Shown in pieces: positions 14,652-23,400 of a DNA stretch of 24,693 bases. Below the pieces are notes generated by a model. The model did not search any database, had not been told where the DNA came from, and was given only the letters and a program-made list of their open reading frames with translations. Position 1 is the first letter of the stretch, and every line of letters begins with the position of its first letter. Source of the DNA: a virus. The stretch lies in the IMG/VR virus record IMGVR_UViG_3300033150_000018, positions 1-24,693 of that record. One strand, given 5' to 3'. Made by a program: the position numbers and the translations under genes.

Positions 14652-16733
14652 TTATAATCCCATTTCTTTTTTGTAATCCAAATAGGTTTTAGTTGGATTA
14701 TCTTTTTTCCATACAGGATAAGTAGTCATATAAGTTTGACCTCCACCCTTTCTATTTTTATTAGCATCCTCGTTTACTATATTCATAGCTTGAGCAACTG
14801 AATCAGCCAACTGCTCCATGGTTGTATTTCTCTTTGCTCCACCAACATCAACTTTTACTTCTTCCATAGTAATCTCACCTGTGTTTTCATCCTTAACTGG
14901 TCTATTATATATTAAAGAAATTCTATTGTCCTTACCACTACCTGATACATCTATTTTTAAACCAGTGAAACCTGCGTCTCCAAATGCTTGCTTGTCAGCA
15001 GCAGACAAGAACCTATTAATAGTCTGAGTTAATACTCTTTGTATTTCATTATTAGTATTACCCGCTGTAGTTTCATCCATACCACCACTAACCTTTAAGT
15101 ATTCAGCAATTGTTTCTTCTTTACCATCTATCTCATAAACTTTAGCAGAAGTATTATCAGTAGAAGCCTGTTCAGTCACCTCTTCAAATCCTACATTTCT
15201 ATTTTTACCTCTATCACCTAATGTTACGTTATCCTCTATCCTTTGTGTAACTTCAGTGGTTGATAAGTCATATCCTTCTTTATCACCGAACGGACTTAAG
15301 ATATCATATAGAGCAGCTATATCTTCTTGTAATGTAGTTTGGTCAGCTACATTATCTTCTTCGTCATACGAAGTTCTTACTATTCTTATTGGCTCTCTAC
15401 CATCAAACTCTACTAATATGATATCATCTGTAATATCTACATTAGTTATGACAGGATTACCATTCTTAATATTTTGCTCGTTTCTTTGTTGTATCAACTT
15501 GTTTAATTGTGATTCAGAAGTTTTAAGGTCTTTGTTAGTTAATACACGATTTAAATCATTTAGATATCCGTTAATATTCTCATCCAGATTTTCTTCATTG
15601 GTTGTCGTCTGATTAGCTTGCTGACCACCAAGACCTGCGTTATTTTTAACAACCATATCTAACTGAGAATTGATTTGATTCTTAGCTAATCTTATTGCTT
15701 CTTCTTTCTGCTTATCACTTAGCTCTACGGTAGGTGGTTCTCCTTCACCAGTTTTGGCTAATATTTTTTTAGAGTCAGCTGCAGCTATCGCTGGGTCATC
15801 AGTAAAGCTATAACCTAAACCAGAGTTTATCAAGTATTCTGCAGCTGCGTTAGCATCTCCTGCCACACCTTGTGCTTGACCAGTTAACCACTCATCGAAA
15901 CTCATCTTACTACCATCTGCATTTTCAAAACCTTGACCTTCTACATCATCAAACAATTGTCTAAAGTCTTCAATACTTTTTACATCCTTACCACCAGATA
16001 AAACAGTATATGAAGTTAGGGTTGAACTTACAACCTCAGCTAAATTTTTTGTAACTAAGTTAGCTACATCTGCGTTTAAGTCTCTGGAATTTTCCTGATA
16101 GTTAATTAAATTTAACATAGTACCTGGAGTGGTATAAGCTTCTGGATTATCCTTACGACTTGGTAATATAAATTTACCTGGGTTATCAGGGTCTTCTTGC
16201 ATTTGAACTAATAGTAATTGACCAGTAGCTGGGTCAGACCACAGCTTTTTATTTTTAACATTACCAAAACTAAACCCTGTACCTCTAAAAAATTCTTCAA
16301 GATTAGATGCTTCTCCATTTTTTATTCTTTCTATACCTTCTTTATACTTTGCATCATAGTTTTTAGCATAGTTACTTAACCTTGAGTAACCGTCTTTTTG
16401 TTGTTGCATAATAAGCATATAGTCTTTGGGGTCTAATAAACCACGCCTAACTAAATCCATGTTTGCTTGTAATGTATTTTTTGAAAAGTCTGAACCGTCT
16501 ATCAAAAGACTATTCATAGAAGGAGCTTGAACGTCAGCTATTTCGCTGAGCTTGTTCATGGCATCATTGGTATCGTCTATTATTTTTTGTTTAGCAGCCG
16601 CTCTCTCATCACGGATAGTCTCTAACCCTTTGGTTAAATCTACCGCAACCTGTCCCCAATTTACTGCTTCCTCTCTTCCTGCGTATAAAGAGTACTTATT
16701 AGAAGCTGTAGGTTTTTGTGTGTTCTCAGCCAT
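14652..16733 (-). CDS. Probable internal virion/cargo protein, 693 aa
   Basis: I recognise no catalytic motif. The N-terminus (SLYAGREEAVNWGQVAVDLT) leads into a long charged helix with coiled-coil character (about 30-60) and further helices around DLVRRGLLDPKDYMLIMQQQ and YDAKYKEGIERIKNGEASNL. The middle is acidic and Asn/Gln-rich, and the C-terminal part contains beta segments (GLKIDVSGSGKDNRISLIYN), ending KKDNPTKTYLDYKKEMGL. The gene sits between the membrane-segment protein (281 aa) and the giant 2195-residue protein, separated from them by 3-4 bp. Three consecutive proteins of about 280, 700 and 2200 residues after the tail genes resemble the set of internal (ejection) proteins of podoviruses such as T7 gp14-gp15-gp16, or crAss-like cargo proteins. 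The role is inferred from context and composition. Confidence 0.65.
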   Translation of the reverse strand: MAENTQKPTASNKYSLYAGREEAVNWGQVAVDLTKGLETIRDERAAAKQKIIDDTNDAMNKLSEIADVQAPSMNSLLIDGSDFSKNTLQANMDLVRRGLLDPKDYMLIMQQQKDGYSRLSNYAKNYDAKYKEGIERIKNGEASNLEEFFRGTGFSFGNVKNKKLWSDPATGQLLLVQMQEDPDNPGKFILPSRKDNPEAYTTPGTMLNLINYQENSRDLNADVANLVTKNLAEVVSSTLTSYTVLSGGKDVKSIEDFRQLFDDVEGQGFENADGSKMSFDEWLTGQAQGVAGDANAAAEYLINSGLGYSFTDDPAIAAADSKKILAKTGEGEPPTVELSDKQKEEAIRLAKNQINSQLDMVVKNNAGLGGQQANQTTTNEENLDENINGYLNDLNRVLTNKDLKTSESQLNKLIQQRNEQNIKNGNPVITNVDITDDIILVEFDGREPIRIVRTSYDEEDNVADQTTLQEDIAALYDILSPFGDKEGYDLSTTEVTQRIEDNVTLGDRGKNRNVGFEEVTEQASTDNTSAKVYEIDGKEETIAEYLKVSGGMDETTAGNTNNEIQRVLTQTINRFLSAADKQAFGDAGFTGLKIDVSGSGKDNRISLIYNRPVKDENTGEITMEEVKVDVGGAKRNTTMEQLADSVAQAMNIVNEDANKNRKGGGQTYMTTYPVWKKDNPTKTYLDYKKEMGL

Positions 16734-16737
16734 ATCT

Positions 16738-17583
16738 CTAATATCCGTATAGTAATTTTTGTAATCCAGCTAAATCAGTTACATCTCCAATACCTGCTTG
16801 TAGGTCTTTGAATCTTGGGTCATCTCCAGTGAAAAACTCTTTAGCTTTTGTTATATCAAGATTACCTTTAGTGTTTAATTGTCTTACCTCTCTTGGAGTC
16901 AAGTCAAGTTTTCTTAATTTCTCAGCTCTTTGAGCTCGTGTCAATCCTGTTCCTCCCTCTTCTACAGTCTTACCTAAATCTTCACTTGTACCTAAACCTG
17001 ATTCTAAGTTAGTACCAGCTCTATCAGCTTTAGATGTACCAAACAATGGAACTAATGCAGCAGCTGAAGACGCTGCTTGTGCAGCTCCTTGTATACCACC
17101 TGCTATTTGTTGTGAATATTGACTACCATAATCTCTTGCTATTTGTGCTTGGTCAGCAGCTGCTCCTACTTCCATATCAATAAGCTGTTGATTTAACTTA
17201 TCTTTTGCTTCTGCTTTCATTTTCTGATTTTCATACAACGCATCTTGCATACCTGTACGAACAACTTCATTAGCTTGTGCGGCAGCTTGTTGTAAACCTC
17301 CGACACCAGCTGCTAAATTTCTTGCGTCTCCCTGTTGTAATGCAGCTAACGCTTGAGCTGCAACTTGTTGGTTCTGTTTAAACTGATTCTCAAAAGCATC
17401 AATAGGAACATTTAATGTTTCATAAAAATTCTTTTCTGCTCTTTCTTTGGCTTTTTGCATAAGAGCTTTCTGTTCTCTTTGTGCTTTCCTTTGGTCACGC
17501 TTAGCTTTTGCTGCATTAGCAAAACTAACACCCGAACCTACTGCAGACAAACCAACTCCTATTGCTGCTATTATTCCTGACAT
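16738..17583 (-). CDS. Probable internal virion protein with N-terminal membrane segment (T7 gp14-like role)
   Basis: The 281-residue product starts with a hydrophobic, Gly-rich segment (IIAAIGVGLSAVGSGVSFAN, residues 3-23) long enough to enter a membrane. A strongly basic/acidic coiled coil follows (KAKRDQRKAQREQKALMQKA), then Ala/Gln-rich helices (about 75-200), including a hydrophobic AAQAASSAAALVPLFG stretch. Length, N-terminal membrane segment and Gln/Ala-rich helices match the smallest ejection protein of podoviruses (T7 gp14 type), which forms a channel for DNA entry; sequence similarity is not claimed. It overlaps the upstream cupin-like gene by 13 bp and precedes the two larger candidate ejection proteins by 4 bp, supporting co-production. 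The leader is A/T-rich with no Shine-Dalgarno. Confidence 0.7.
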   Translation of the reverse strand: MSGIIAAIGVGLSAVGSGVSFANAAKAKRDQRKAQREQKALMQKAKERAEKNFYETLNVPIDAFENQFKQNQQVAAQALAALQQGDARNLAAGVGGLQQAAAQANEVVRTGMQDALYENQKMKAEAKDKLNQQLIDMEVGAAADQAQIARDYGSQYSQQIAGGIQGAAQAASSAAALVPLFGTSKADRAGTNLESGLGTSEDLGKTVEEGGTGLTRAQRAEKLRKLDLTPREVRQLNTKGNLDITKAKEFFTGDDPRFKDLQAGIGDVTDLAGLQKLLYGY

Positions 17584-18104
17584 AGTTTTAAAACTTTATT
17601 TATTACTTTTTTGGGCAGCTCTTTATAGCTTACCGCATATATTTCTTTTTCAGCTTCCTCTACTGTTTTTGCTTTGGTATTGTATACACACACCCACTTC
17701 GTGTCTTCATGAATATAAAATATTCTTTGTGTACCTACTACAGTTTGCACAGTATACGGTGCTTCTATTGTTACAATACTTCCTTCATCATTTAAAAATG
17801 AAACTTTGCCTTCGAGTAAAAAAGATGGATGGTCTTGTTTATGTATAAACGAAACACATACATGTCCCTGTGGCATAAAAATTTCTCTGGTATATAAACC
17901 ACCAGCAAAATGATGTTTCAAAGGATATCTTTCTTTCATTAAATCCTCCTGAGGTTTTCCAACTTCATGAGTAGCCGCTTCATCTAAAACAGATATTTGT
18001 TCACGAAAGGCAGCTATCTTATCCCACAAAATACCTTTGTTATAGTGAACAGCATTTAATATATCTTCTGGTTTATACTCTTGTGTTACCAAAGATTCTT
18101 GCAT
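17571..18104 (-). CDS. Cupin/jelly-roll-like protein in the virion operon
   Basis: The 177-residue product has a helical N-terminus (to about residue 60) followed by a beta-rich domain that reads as a small cupin. IFMPQGHVCVSFIHKQDHPS (H81, H88, H92) is followed by LLEGKVSFLNDEG, the H...H...L-x-G-x-V pattern of cupin motif 1. Later come strands APYTVQTVVGTQRIFYIHED and WVCVYNTKAKTVEEAEKEIY, with H at the motif-2 position. Cupins bind metals or sugars, or serve as structural jelly rolls. In a tail operon this may be a virion decoration, a tail assembly factor or an enzyme brought with the particle; the sequence does not decide. A TAnnTTTG-like box lies 20 bp upstream of the ATG in a 35-bp gap. 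Confidence 0.7.
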   Translation of the reverse strand: MQESLVTQEYKPEDILNAVHYNKGILWDKIAAFREQISVLDEAATHEVGKPQEDLMKERYPLKHHFAGGLYTREIFMPQGHVCVSFIHKQDHPSFLLEGKVSFLNDEGSIVTIEAPYTVQTVVGTQRIFYIHEDTKWVCVYNTKAKTVEEAEKEIYAVSYKELPKKVINKVLKLCQE

Positions 18105-18123
18105 GTTGTTATACTATTTGTCA

Positions 18124-18131
18124 CAAAGATA
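18124..18131 (-). promoter_or_regulatory. Candidate -7 box (TAnnTTTG) inside the virion operon
   Basis: On the minus strand TATCTTTG (18131 down to 18124) matches the Bacteroidota -7 consensus exactly and lies about 20 bp upstream of the cupin-like gene's ATG at 18104, in the longest gap (35 bp) of the late block. I see no TTTG about 20 bp further upstream, so this is a weak candidate for an internal promoter serving the cupin and internal-protein genes. Confidence 0.28.
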
Positions 18132-18139
18132 ATAAATTT

Positions 18140-18928
18140 CTATGGAAAACTTTTCATCACACTACTACCTACCGAGAACAACTCAACTTCGGTAACATCA
18201 TTGTTAGATAAAGTAAACTCCATAAAATATCCTCTCATACCATACGATTCAGCTACAGTGTTATTGGTGAATAAAATAAAATCTCCAAGAACAGGACCCA
18301 CTGGAGCTGGTGGCGTAGGAATAGTTTCGTTTACCGTAATAGTATTATTATTTCTATCTATTCCTGTTATAGTTCCCGCTACCGCTGGTGTTCCACCCTG
18401 AACTAAAGTATATATTACAGCTCCTATACTAACAATGTTTCCAATAGGTTGTCCTAATGTAACTACTCTTGCGGTTATTGGACCTGTAGGAGCAATACTA
18501 ACTGCACCTAATCCATTTGCATAACGTAAAGTAAAATCTGTTACACCTTCAAGATGTCTTACATAAGCAAACCACTCGCCTTCTTTTTGTTCGAAATGTA
18601 TTTCATCTACATCACCCTGACTTAAATCAGTTAACAAATTAGTACAATCCCATGCCGCATTACTTTCAAAAGAAAGAGTTTTAAATAACTTAATTGATAA
18701 AGTTGGCTCTGGATTAAACACACTGGTTATTGTAGAAGGAGCAAGCGTTCCTGATACATTGTAATATTCATTACGATTGGTATTAGTATTATGTCTGTAT
18801 AAGTTTCCGTTTTTAAACGTATACAAATAAGCATTCATACCAATTATAAATTCAGGTAAGAAAGAATAGAATGAAGGCCATCCGTCATTCTCTGGTTTAT
18901 ATGTTAAAGTATATTCTTGTATAGCCAT
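18140..18928 (-). CDS. Tail-complex structural protein of Bacteroidota-phage type
   Basis: This 262-residue protein begins with a pattern I associate with Bacteroidota and crAss-like phage tail proteins: YKPENDGWPSFYSFLPEFI and MNAYLYTFKNGNLYRHN, followed by a PSTITSVFNPEPTLSIKLFK strand pair. It is nearly all beta. Residues about 140-225 (TGPITARVVTLGQPIGNIVS to ETIPTPPAPVGPVLGDFI) look like an inserted small beta domain; the original fold seems to resume with YFMEFTLSNNDVTEVELFSV. Its place, directly after the tail and adhesin-like genes and before the cupin, suggests a ring, adaptor or tube component of the tail. The exact structural role is inferred, not shown. Upstream the gap is 4 bp; downstream it is 35 bp, the longest gap in this operon. 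Confidence 0.7.
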   Translation of the reverse strand: MAIQEYTLTYKPENDGWPSFYSFLPEFIIGMNAYLYTFKNGNLYRHNTNTNRNEYYNVSGTLAPSTITSVFNPEPTLSIKLFKTLSFESNAAWDCTNLLTDLSQGDVDEIHFEQKEGEWFAYVRHLEGVTDFTLRYANGLGAVSIAPTGPITARVVTLGQPIGNIVSIGAVIYTLVQGGTPAVAGTITGIDRNNNTITVNETIPTPPAPVGPVLGDFILFTNNTVAESYGMRGYFMEFTLSNNDVTEVELFSVGSSVMKSFP

Positions 18929-18932
18929 TTTC

Positions 18933-20489
18933 TTAAATTAATATACATAGTTGTCCGTTACATTCTGCTCTTGATGTAATAGTATTTTGAGTGTCAACTT
19001 GGAATATTCTAAATGTTCCAGTATTTGTGTTAGTACTTGTTGCTGCATAAGCATACCAACCTGCTGTTAAATTACTACCCGCTATTACATCTCCTACCGT
19101 TACATTTGCATAAGAGTCATTACCTGTTGTACCTCTTGGAGTGTTTATCAAATAATTGTTGTTACAGAATACGTTACACGAATTTCCAAGCGCACTTATA
19201 AAGAATGTAGTAGTTGGAGGTGTACATGTACCTAATGTTACTGTACCATTTAAAGCTACAGTCATATAAGTATTTACTCCGCTGTTCGAACTTAAATAAT
19301 AGATACCCGCTGTTAAAAGAGTATTACCCGCAGCATCAGAATAAACTGTATCACCATTAACAGGTGTTGCTCCTGCACCATCATGATAATATGTTTGTCC
19401 AGTTGCTGGTGCTGAACCTCCGTTACATATAGGATTTATAGAAGACTGAAGCACTGAAGCATTGAAAGCTGTATTACCACCTGTGTTTGTACAAGCTCCT
19501 GAAGAAACAACCACTCCATTTCTTACACCTATTGCCGTCGTGCTATTAATTATAATATATTTTAAGGCAGATGTATCGTTAACATAATTAGCTCCATTAG
19601 CATCGGTATACACCCAGTTTCCTATCTCAGGTAGTGAATTACTATCTTGTGTAAACGGACTGGTGTTACCTGTAGCATTACGAGCATAAAAATATTGTGT
19701 AGTATTAGCTGTACAATCTGCAGTGTTTTGTAATGCAGAGCCATTAAATGCTGGTAATTCCACAGGACATAAAAGTTCCCAGTCAAACACTGTACCACCC
19801 AAAGGAGCGAATACCTCTACCTCAATAGTAGTTACCGTAGGGTCTGTTTTTGGAACAATCATAGTAAATACAGGTGAAGGGTTGGTTGATGTATCAGTTG
19901 CACACCCAACTTGATTAGTAGATATAGTAACCTGACGGGTACCACCAGAAAGAACATAAGTATTGTTTACTAAGTTATACTCATTAATATTATTATAAGT
20001 ACCACAAGTGTTAAAATTATCATTACCTACATAGACTGGAGTGTGAGCTGATGGAGGTTGCTGGCTATTGACACCCGCATAATCCACAGCATTAGAATTA
20101 CAGTCTACTAACACCACTCCATTGTGATTGTTTTTAGCCGTCATTCTATTAACAGATACATTATTATATGTAGCCACCATACCATCTGGTATAGCTGCGT
20201 TCATTTTAGAATATATATATACAGCTCCTACATTGGAACCTACATCTATTACCGCATTAAAATATCCTGGTTGGTTAAAATTAGCTTGTACTCCTGAACC
20301 ACAAGGCACTGCACATGAATCACAAGATTGTGCATTTAAAAGAATACCATTTACTTGCTGTCTTACTATTCCATTTTGAGAATAGTACCCATCTGCAGAC
20401 AATGTAGTTAAAGCTGCATCATCATATACAGACGTTGCATTCGCAAAACTTAAACCATCAAAATAATATACACTATAACTTGCAGCCAT
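18933..20489 (-). CDS. Adhesin-like tail protein built of Cys-ended beta modules
   Basis: The 518-residue product is rich in Asn, Thr, Ser, Gly and Cys and almost free of Lys, typical of receptor-binding or decoration proteins. It contains about four copies of a 50-85-residue module with the pattern aromatic-rich strand, then VY(T/S)D(A/D), then L..G.YY, a V...G.V strand and a closing Cys: residues about 5-56, 262-333, 358-422 and 425-510. Between modules 1 and 2 lies a separate beta domain (about 64-255) that follows a CDSCAVPC cluster (56-63). The C-terminus of the neighbouring large tail protein ends with the same module and a related Cys cluster. I infer a surface-exposed adhesin or tail-tip protein; no enzymatic motif is seen. 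One-base gap from the upstream gene. Confidence 0.7.
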   Translation of the reverse strand: MAASYSVYYFDGLSFANATSVYDDAALTTLSADGYYSQNGIVRQQVNGILLNAQSCDSCAVPCGSGVQANFNQPGYFNAVIDVGSNVGAVYIYSKMNAAIPDGMVATYNNVSVNRMTAKNNHNGVVLVDCNSNAVDYAGVNSQQPPSAHTPVYVGNDNFNTCGTYNNINEYNLVNNTYVLSGGTRQVTISTNQVGCATDTSTNPSPVFTMIVPKTDPTVTTIEVEVFAPLGGTVFDWELLCPVELPAFNGSALQNTADCTANTTQYFYARNATGNTSPFTQDSNSLPEIGNWVYTDANGANYVNDTSALKYIIINSTTAIGVRNGVVVSSGACTNTGGNTAFNASVLQSSINPICNGGSAPATGQTYYHDGAGATPVNGDTVYSDAAGNTLLTAGIYYLSSNSGVNTYMTVALNGTVTLGTCTPPTTTFFISALGNSCNVFCNNNYLINTPRGTTGNDSYANVTVGDVIAGSNLTAGWYAYAATSTNTNTGTFRIFQVDTQNTITSRAECNGQLCILI

Positions 20490-20490
20490 A

Positions 20491-23400
20491 TTAACAACTT
20501 GTTTTTTCTATTACCATTCCTAAACTATTGACCCTAATATACTCATTTCCTGCTACTTTGTAATAACCAGCTGGTAGATTATTAATACCTTGACCTGGTG
20601 CATTACCTGCACATTGAGCATCCTCATAAACTAAATCATATAATTGTAATCCTGAAGCAGGTGTTCCCGAACTATAAAATGTTTGTGATAACGGTTGCTG
20701 ACAAGCAATACTTGCGCTGTTCTGTCTGGTACTCGCTTGAAAAGAAAAACACGGTACAGTACAATCACAACACGCTTCAGTAGCTGAAACATTAGAGTAA
20801 CATAAACTTTGTGCAGCTGTAAATCTAAAGTCATATACTAAGTATAAATACTGATTGTTTGTAGGCAACGAAAATGTTGGAGATGTAACAGTTGCTTCTC
20901 TAATATTTGTATTAGCAGGATTTGTTACTTGCCCATTTGGTATTGTAGTAGCTTGACTTAAAATACCAGCTACGCCCGCTGCATCATTTGCATATAACGT
21001 ATTGCTGGATAAATATTTAAAATTATCATTTGGATATTTCCAATCATAATCATCTGTTGACATTTTATTAACGCGCATGTTTAAACTTGCTCCGTTATAT
21101 GGATATACACCTACAGAACGCACTCCCGTTTGACTTTGGAAATAACTAAATAAATTTGGATTAGAGCCCATAGTTATTTGGTCAGTATCTATTGGACTAA
21201 TAGTTTGTGAATCAGACCATCCATACTCTACATGAATTAATGAACCGCTATCAATGTTTGAATTAATTACACATTTAAATACTGTTATAGTTAGTGGTGT
21301 AACACAATTAGGTGTTACGCTAAAGCTTGCTACTTGATTATTCTGAGGTGTAATTGTAACAGTAGCAGTAGTAGGTGTGTTCAATGTTTTTGATACAGTT
21401 AATGAACCTCCAGAAGACGTAGACCCAGAAGATGTAACGACACCATTCCAGTTTACTTCTACTATTACAGTTCCTAAAGTTACACCATAAACTACAGTAA
21501 AGTCACCTATTACAGTTCCAAAATCTATGGTATAAGAAACTGCTGAGGATGCTTTTGTTGTATTAAATTGTGAGCCACACTGATAAACTACTTCAGGTTG
21601 AGGAACTTTTCTGTTGTTTGTAGATAGAACATACTCATCCATATAAGGGTCATACCCTCCTAACTTTTGAGTTCCTAAAGCTTGTTGAAATGTATCTCTA
21701 AACCATGAACGCATACCCTTATCAGATATAACTTCTAACTGGTCACTTGTAGAATTTCCAACTAATCTTATAACACCTACTCTTTTAGTGTCAGTAAAAT
21801 AATAACTATCTCCATATACAGCAAAACTTTCTGGATTAAAACTAATACCATATTCTTCTGTTCTTGCTATTTGAGTTCCTAATATTGTAGGTGAACTAAC
21901 TATAGCACCACCTCCTGTTGAATCACTTATTAAATTTTTTGATGCAAGTACATAACTAATTTTATCTTCTTGTAATGTTAGTATATCTGTTTCTCTTGCA
22001 TATAATTTTTGTATTGGTCCAAAGCTCGTTTCTAATTCTTTAAAATTTGCAAGGCCTAAGTTAAACTCATTAAGATTATTAACTCCCGCATTGCTACTAA
22101 ACACTCCACTATAAGTTAGGTCAGCAAATCTGTGAGCTTCTTTAAAATCTTGTTCAGATACAGCTAATACTCTTTGCCCCATAGTTAAAGCTCTTCCAGC
22201 TAAATCATCTTTGATTTTAAAACTTTCTACACCATTAGCAAATGTATAACAATCTATAAATGGTAATGTTACTATAGCTGGCTGTGTAGTTGTTTGGTCT
22301 TGGTCGTTAGTATCACCACCAGACATGTGTAGGTAGTTTCCACTACCGTCTCTTACTACTGGATAAGATTCAGAAGCATCATAAAAAATATCAGGACTTG
22401 CGTCAACTGGTTCTGTTTCAAAAACAATCATAGTGTTTGCTCGTGTAACTACAATCTCACAACTTACAGACACATTTCTTCTTCTTGACACAGGCCATGC
22501 ACCAGCACATCCTTGTTTTTTAGTTTTAAAAACAAGACCTAAAGGAGAGGCTGGGTCACCAGGAGTGTCTTGAACAAATTGAAAAAATACAGAATCAGTA
22601 CCTACAGCAGCACCACTATTTGTGGTACAACTTACACCAGCTACTCCTGCTGAGTAACTACCAATTGCACTTTTATAAATAACTTCTATATTTCCATCTG
22701 CTTGTATTTTACCTGGTGAAGCATTGGCTGGGTTTATTTGGTCACCAACCCACCAACTTCTAAAGTCTGGATAATCGCTGGTAGAAAATAATGTTTGCTC
22801 CCACTTCCATTCAAACCCTTCACACGCTCCACCTCTTGCGCTTCTTTTAACTCTCATTTTTACTTCAATAATTGAGCCTGCAGGTATATCGTAATTAGTA
22901 GTTGTTTGAGGTGGACCCGCATCAGTTGTAAACAATGGGTATCTTACTCCGTGCTTACAAGTTCCATCATCTCCAGTACCTGTTACTTTTTTCAATCCAT
23001 TATCTATTACTGCATCAGGTGGAATATTAACATTAAAACCAGAAGGTTTTATTTCCATATACAAACCAGGTAATTGATTTGTGTTTACACCCATACCCTG
23101 AGCATTAGATAAAAAGTCTCTTGCTTGTGCTTCTACATTTAAAACTTTGGCTTTAACTACTTCAGTTATAGGACCACCAACATCTGTTTTTACTATTAAA
23201 GTGTCACCTGTTTTAACTTTATTTTGGTTATCACCTTCAAGTTTAAAATATGTAACTTGTGAGGTTTGAACTGTATAATAAAAATTAGAGAATATAGTTT
23301 CGTAACTACCCTTACTTGGCTTTACAACAAACTTATATCGCTGAGCCCAAGAAGGCGCATAGTTTTCGACGGTAGCTTTGATACTATTAAGAGTTATACT

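Larger units (their letters stand above)
138..21086. repeat. Dispersed palindrome GTTTAAAC (13 sites)
   Basis: Sites start at 138, 912, 1343, 1908, 3279, 5056, 5141, 6808, 9261, 11169, 14331, 17376 and 21079 (each 8 bp). About one is expected from a 33% A / 33% T / 17% G / 17% C composition. Ten of 13 carry an extra CG on at least one side (CGTTTAAAC or its complement), and three are the full decamer CGTTTAAACG (1907-1916, 3278-3287, 5055-5064). All lie inside genes and none in the intergenic region. Eight fall in the first 7 kb, so the density falls from left to right. Confidence 0.8.

Noticed and set aside
18933-21600. Diversity-generating retroelement variable region in the adhesin-like genes
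   Set aside because: No reverse transcriptase and no template-repeat-like near-copy were seen; module similarity is at protein level only.
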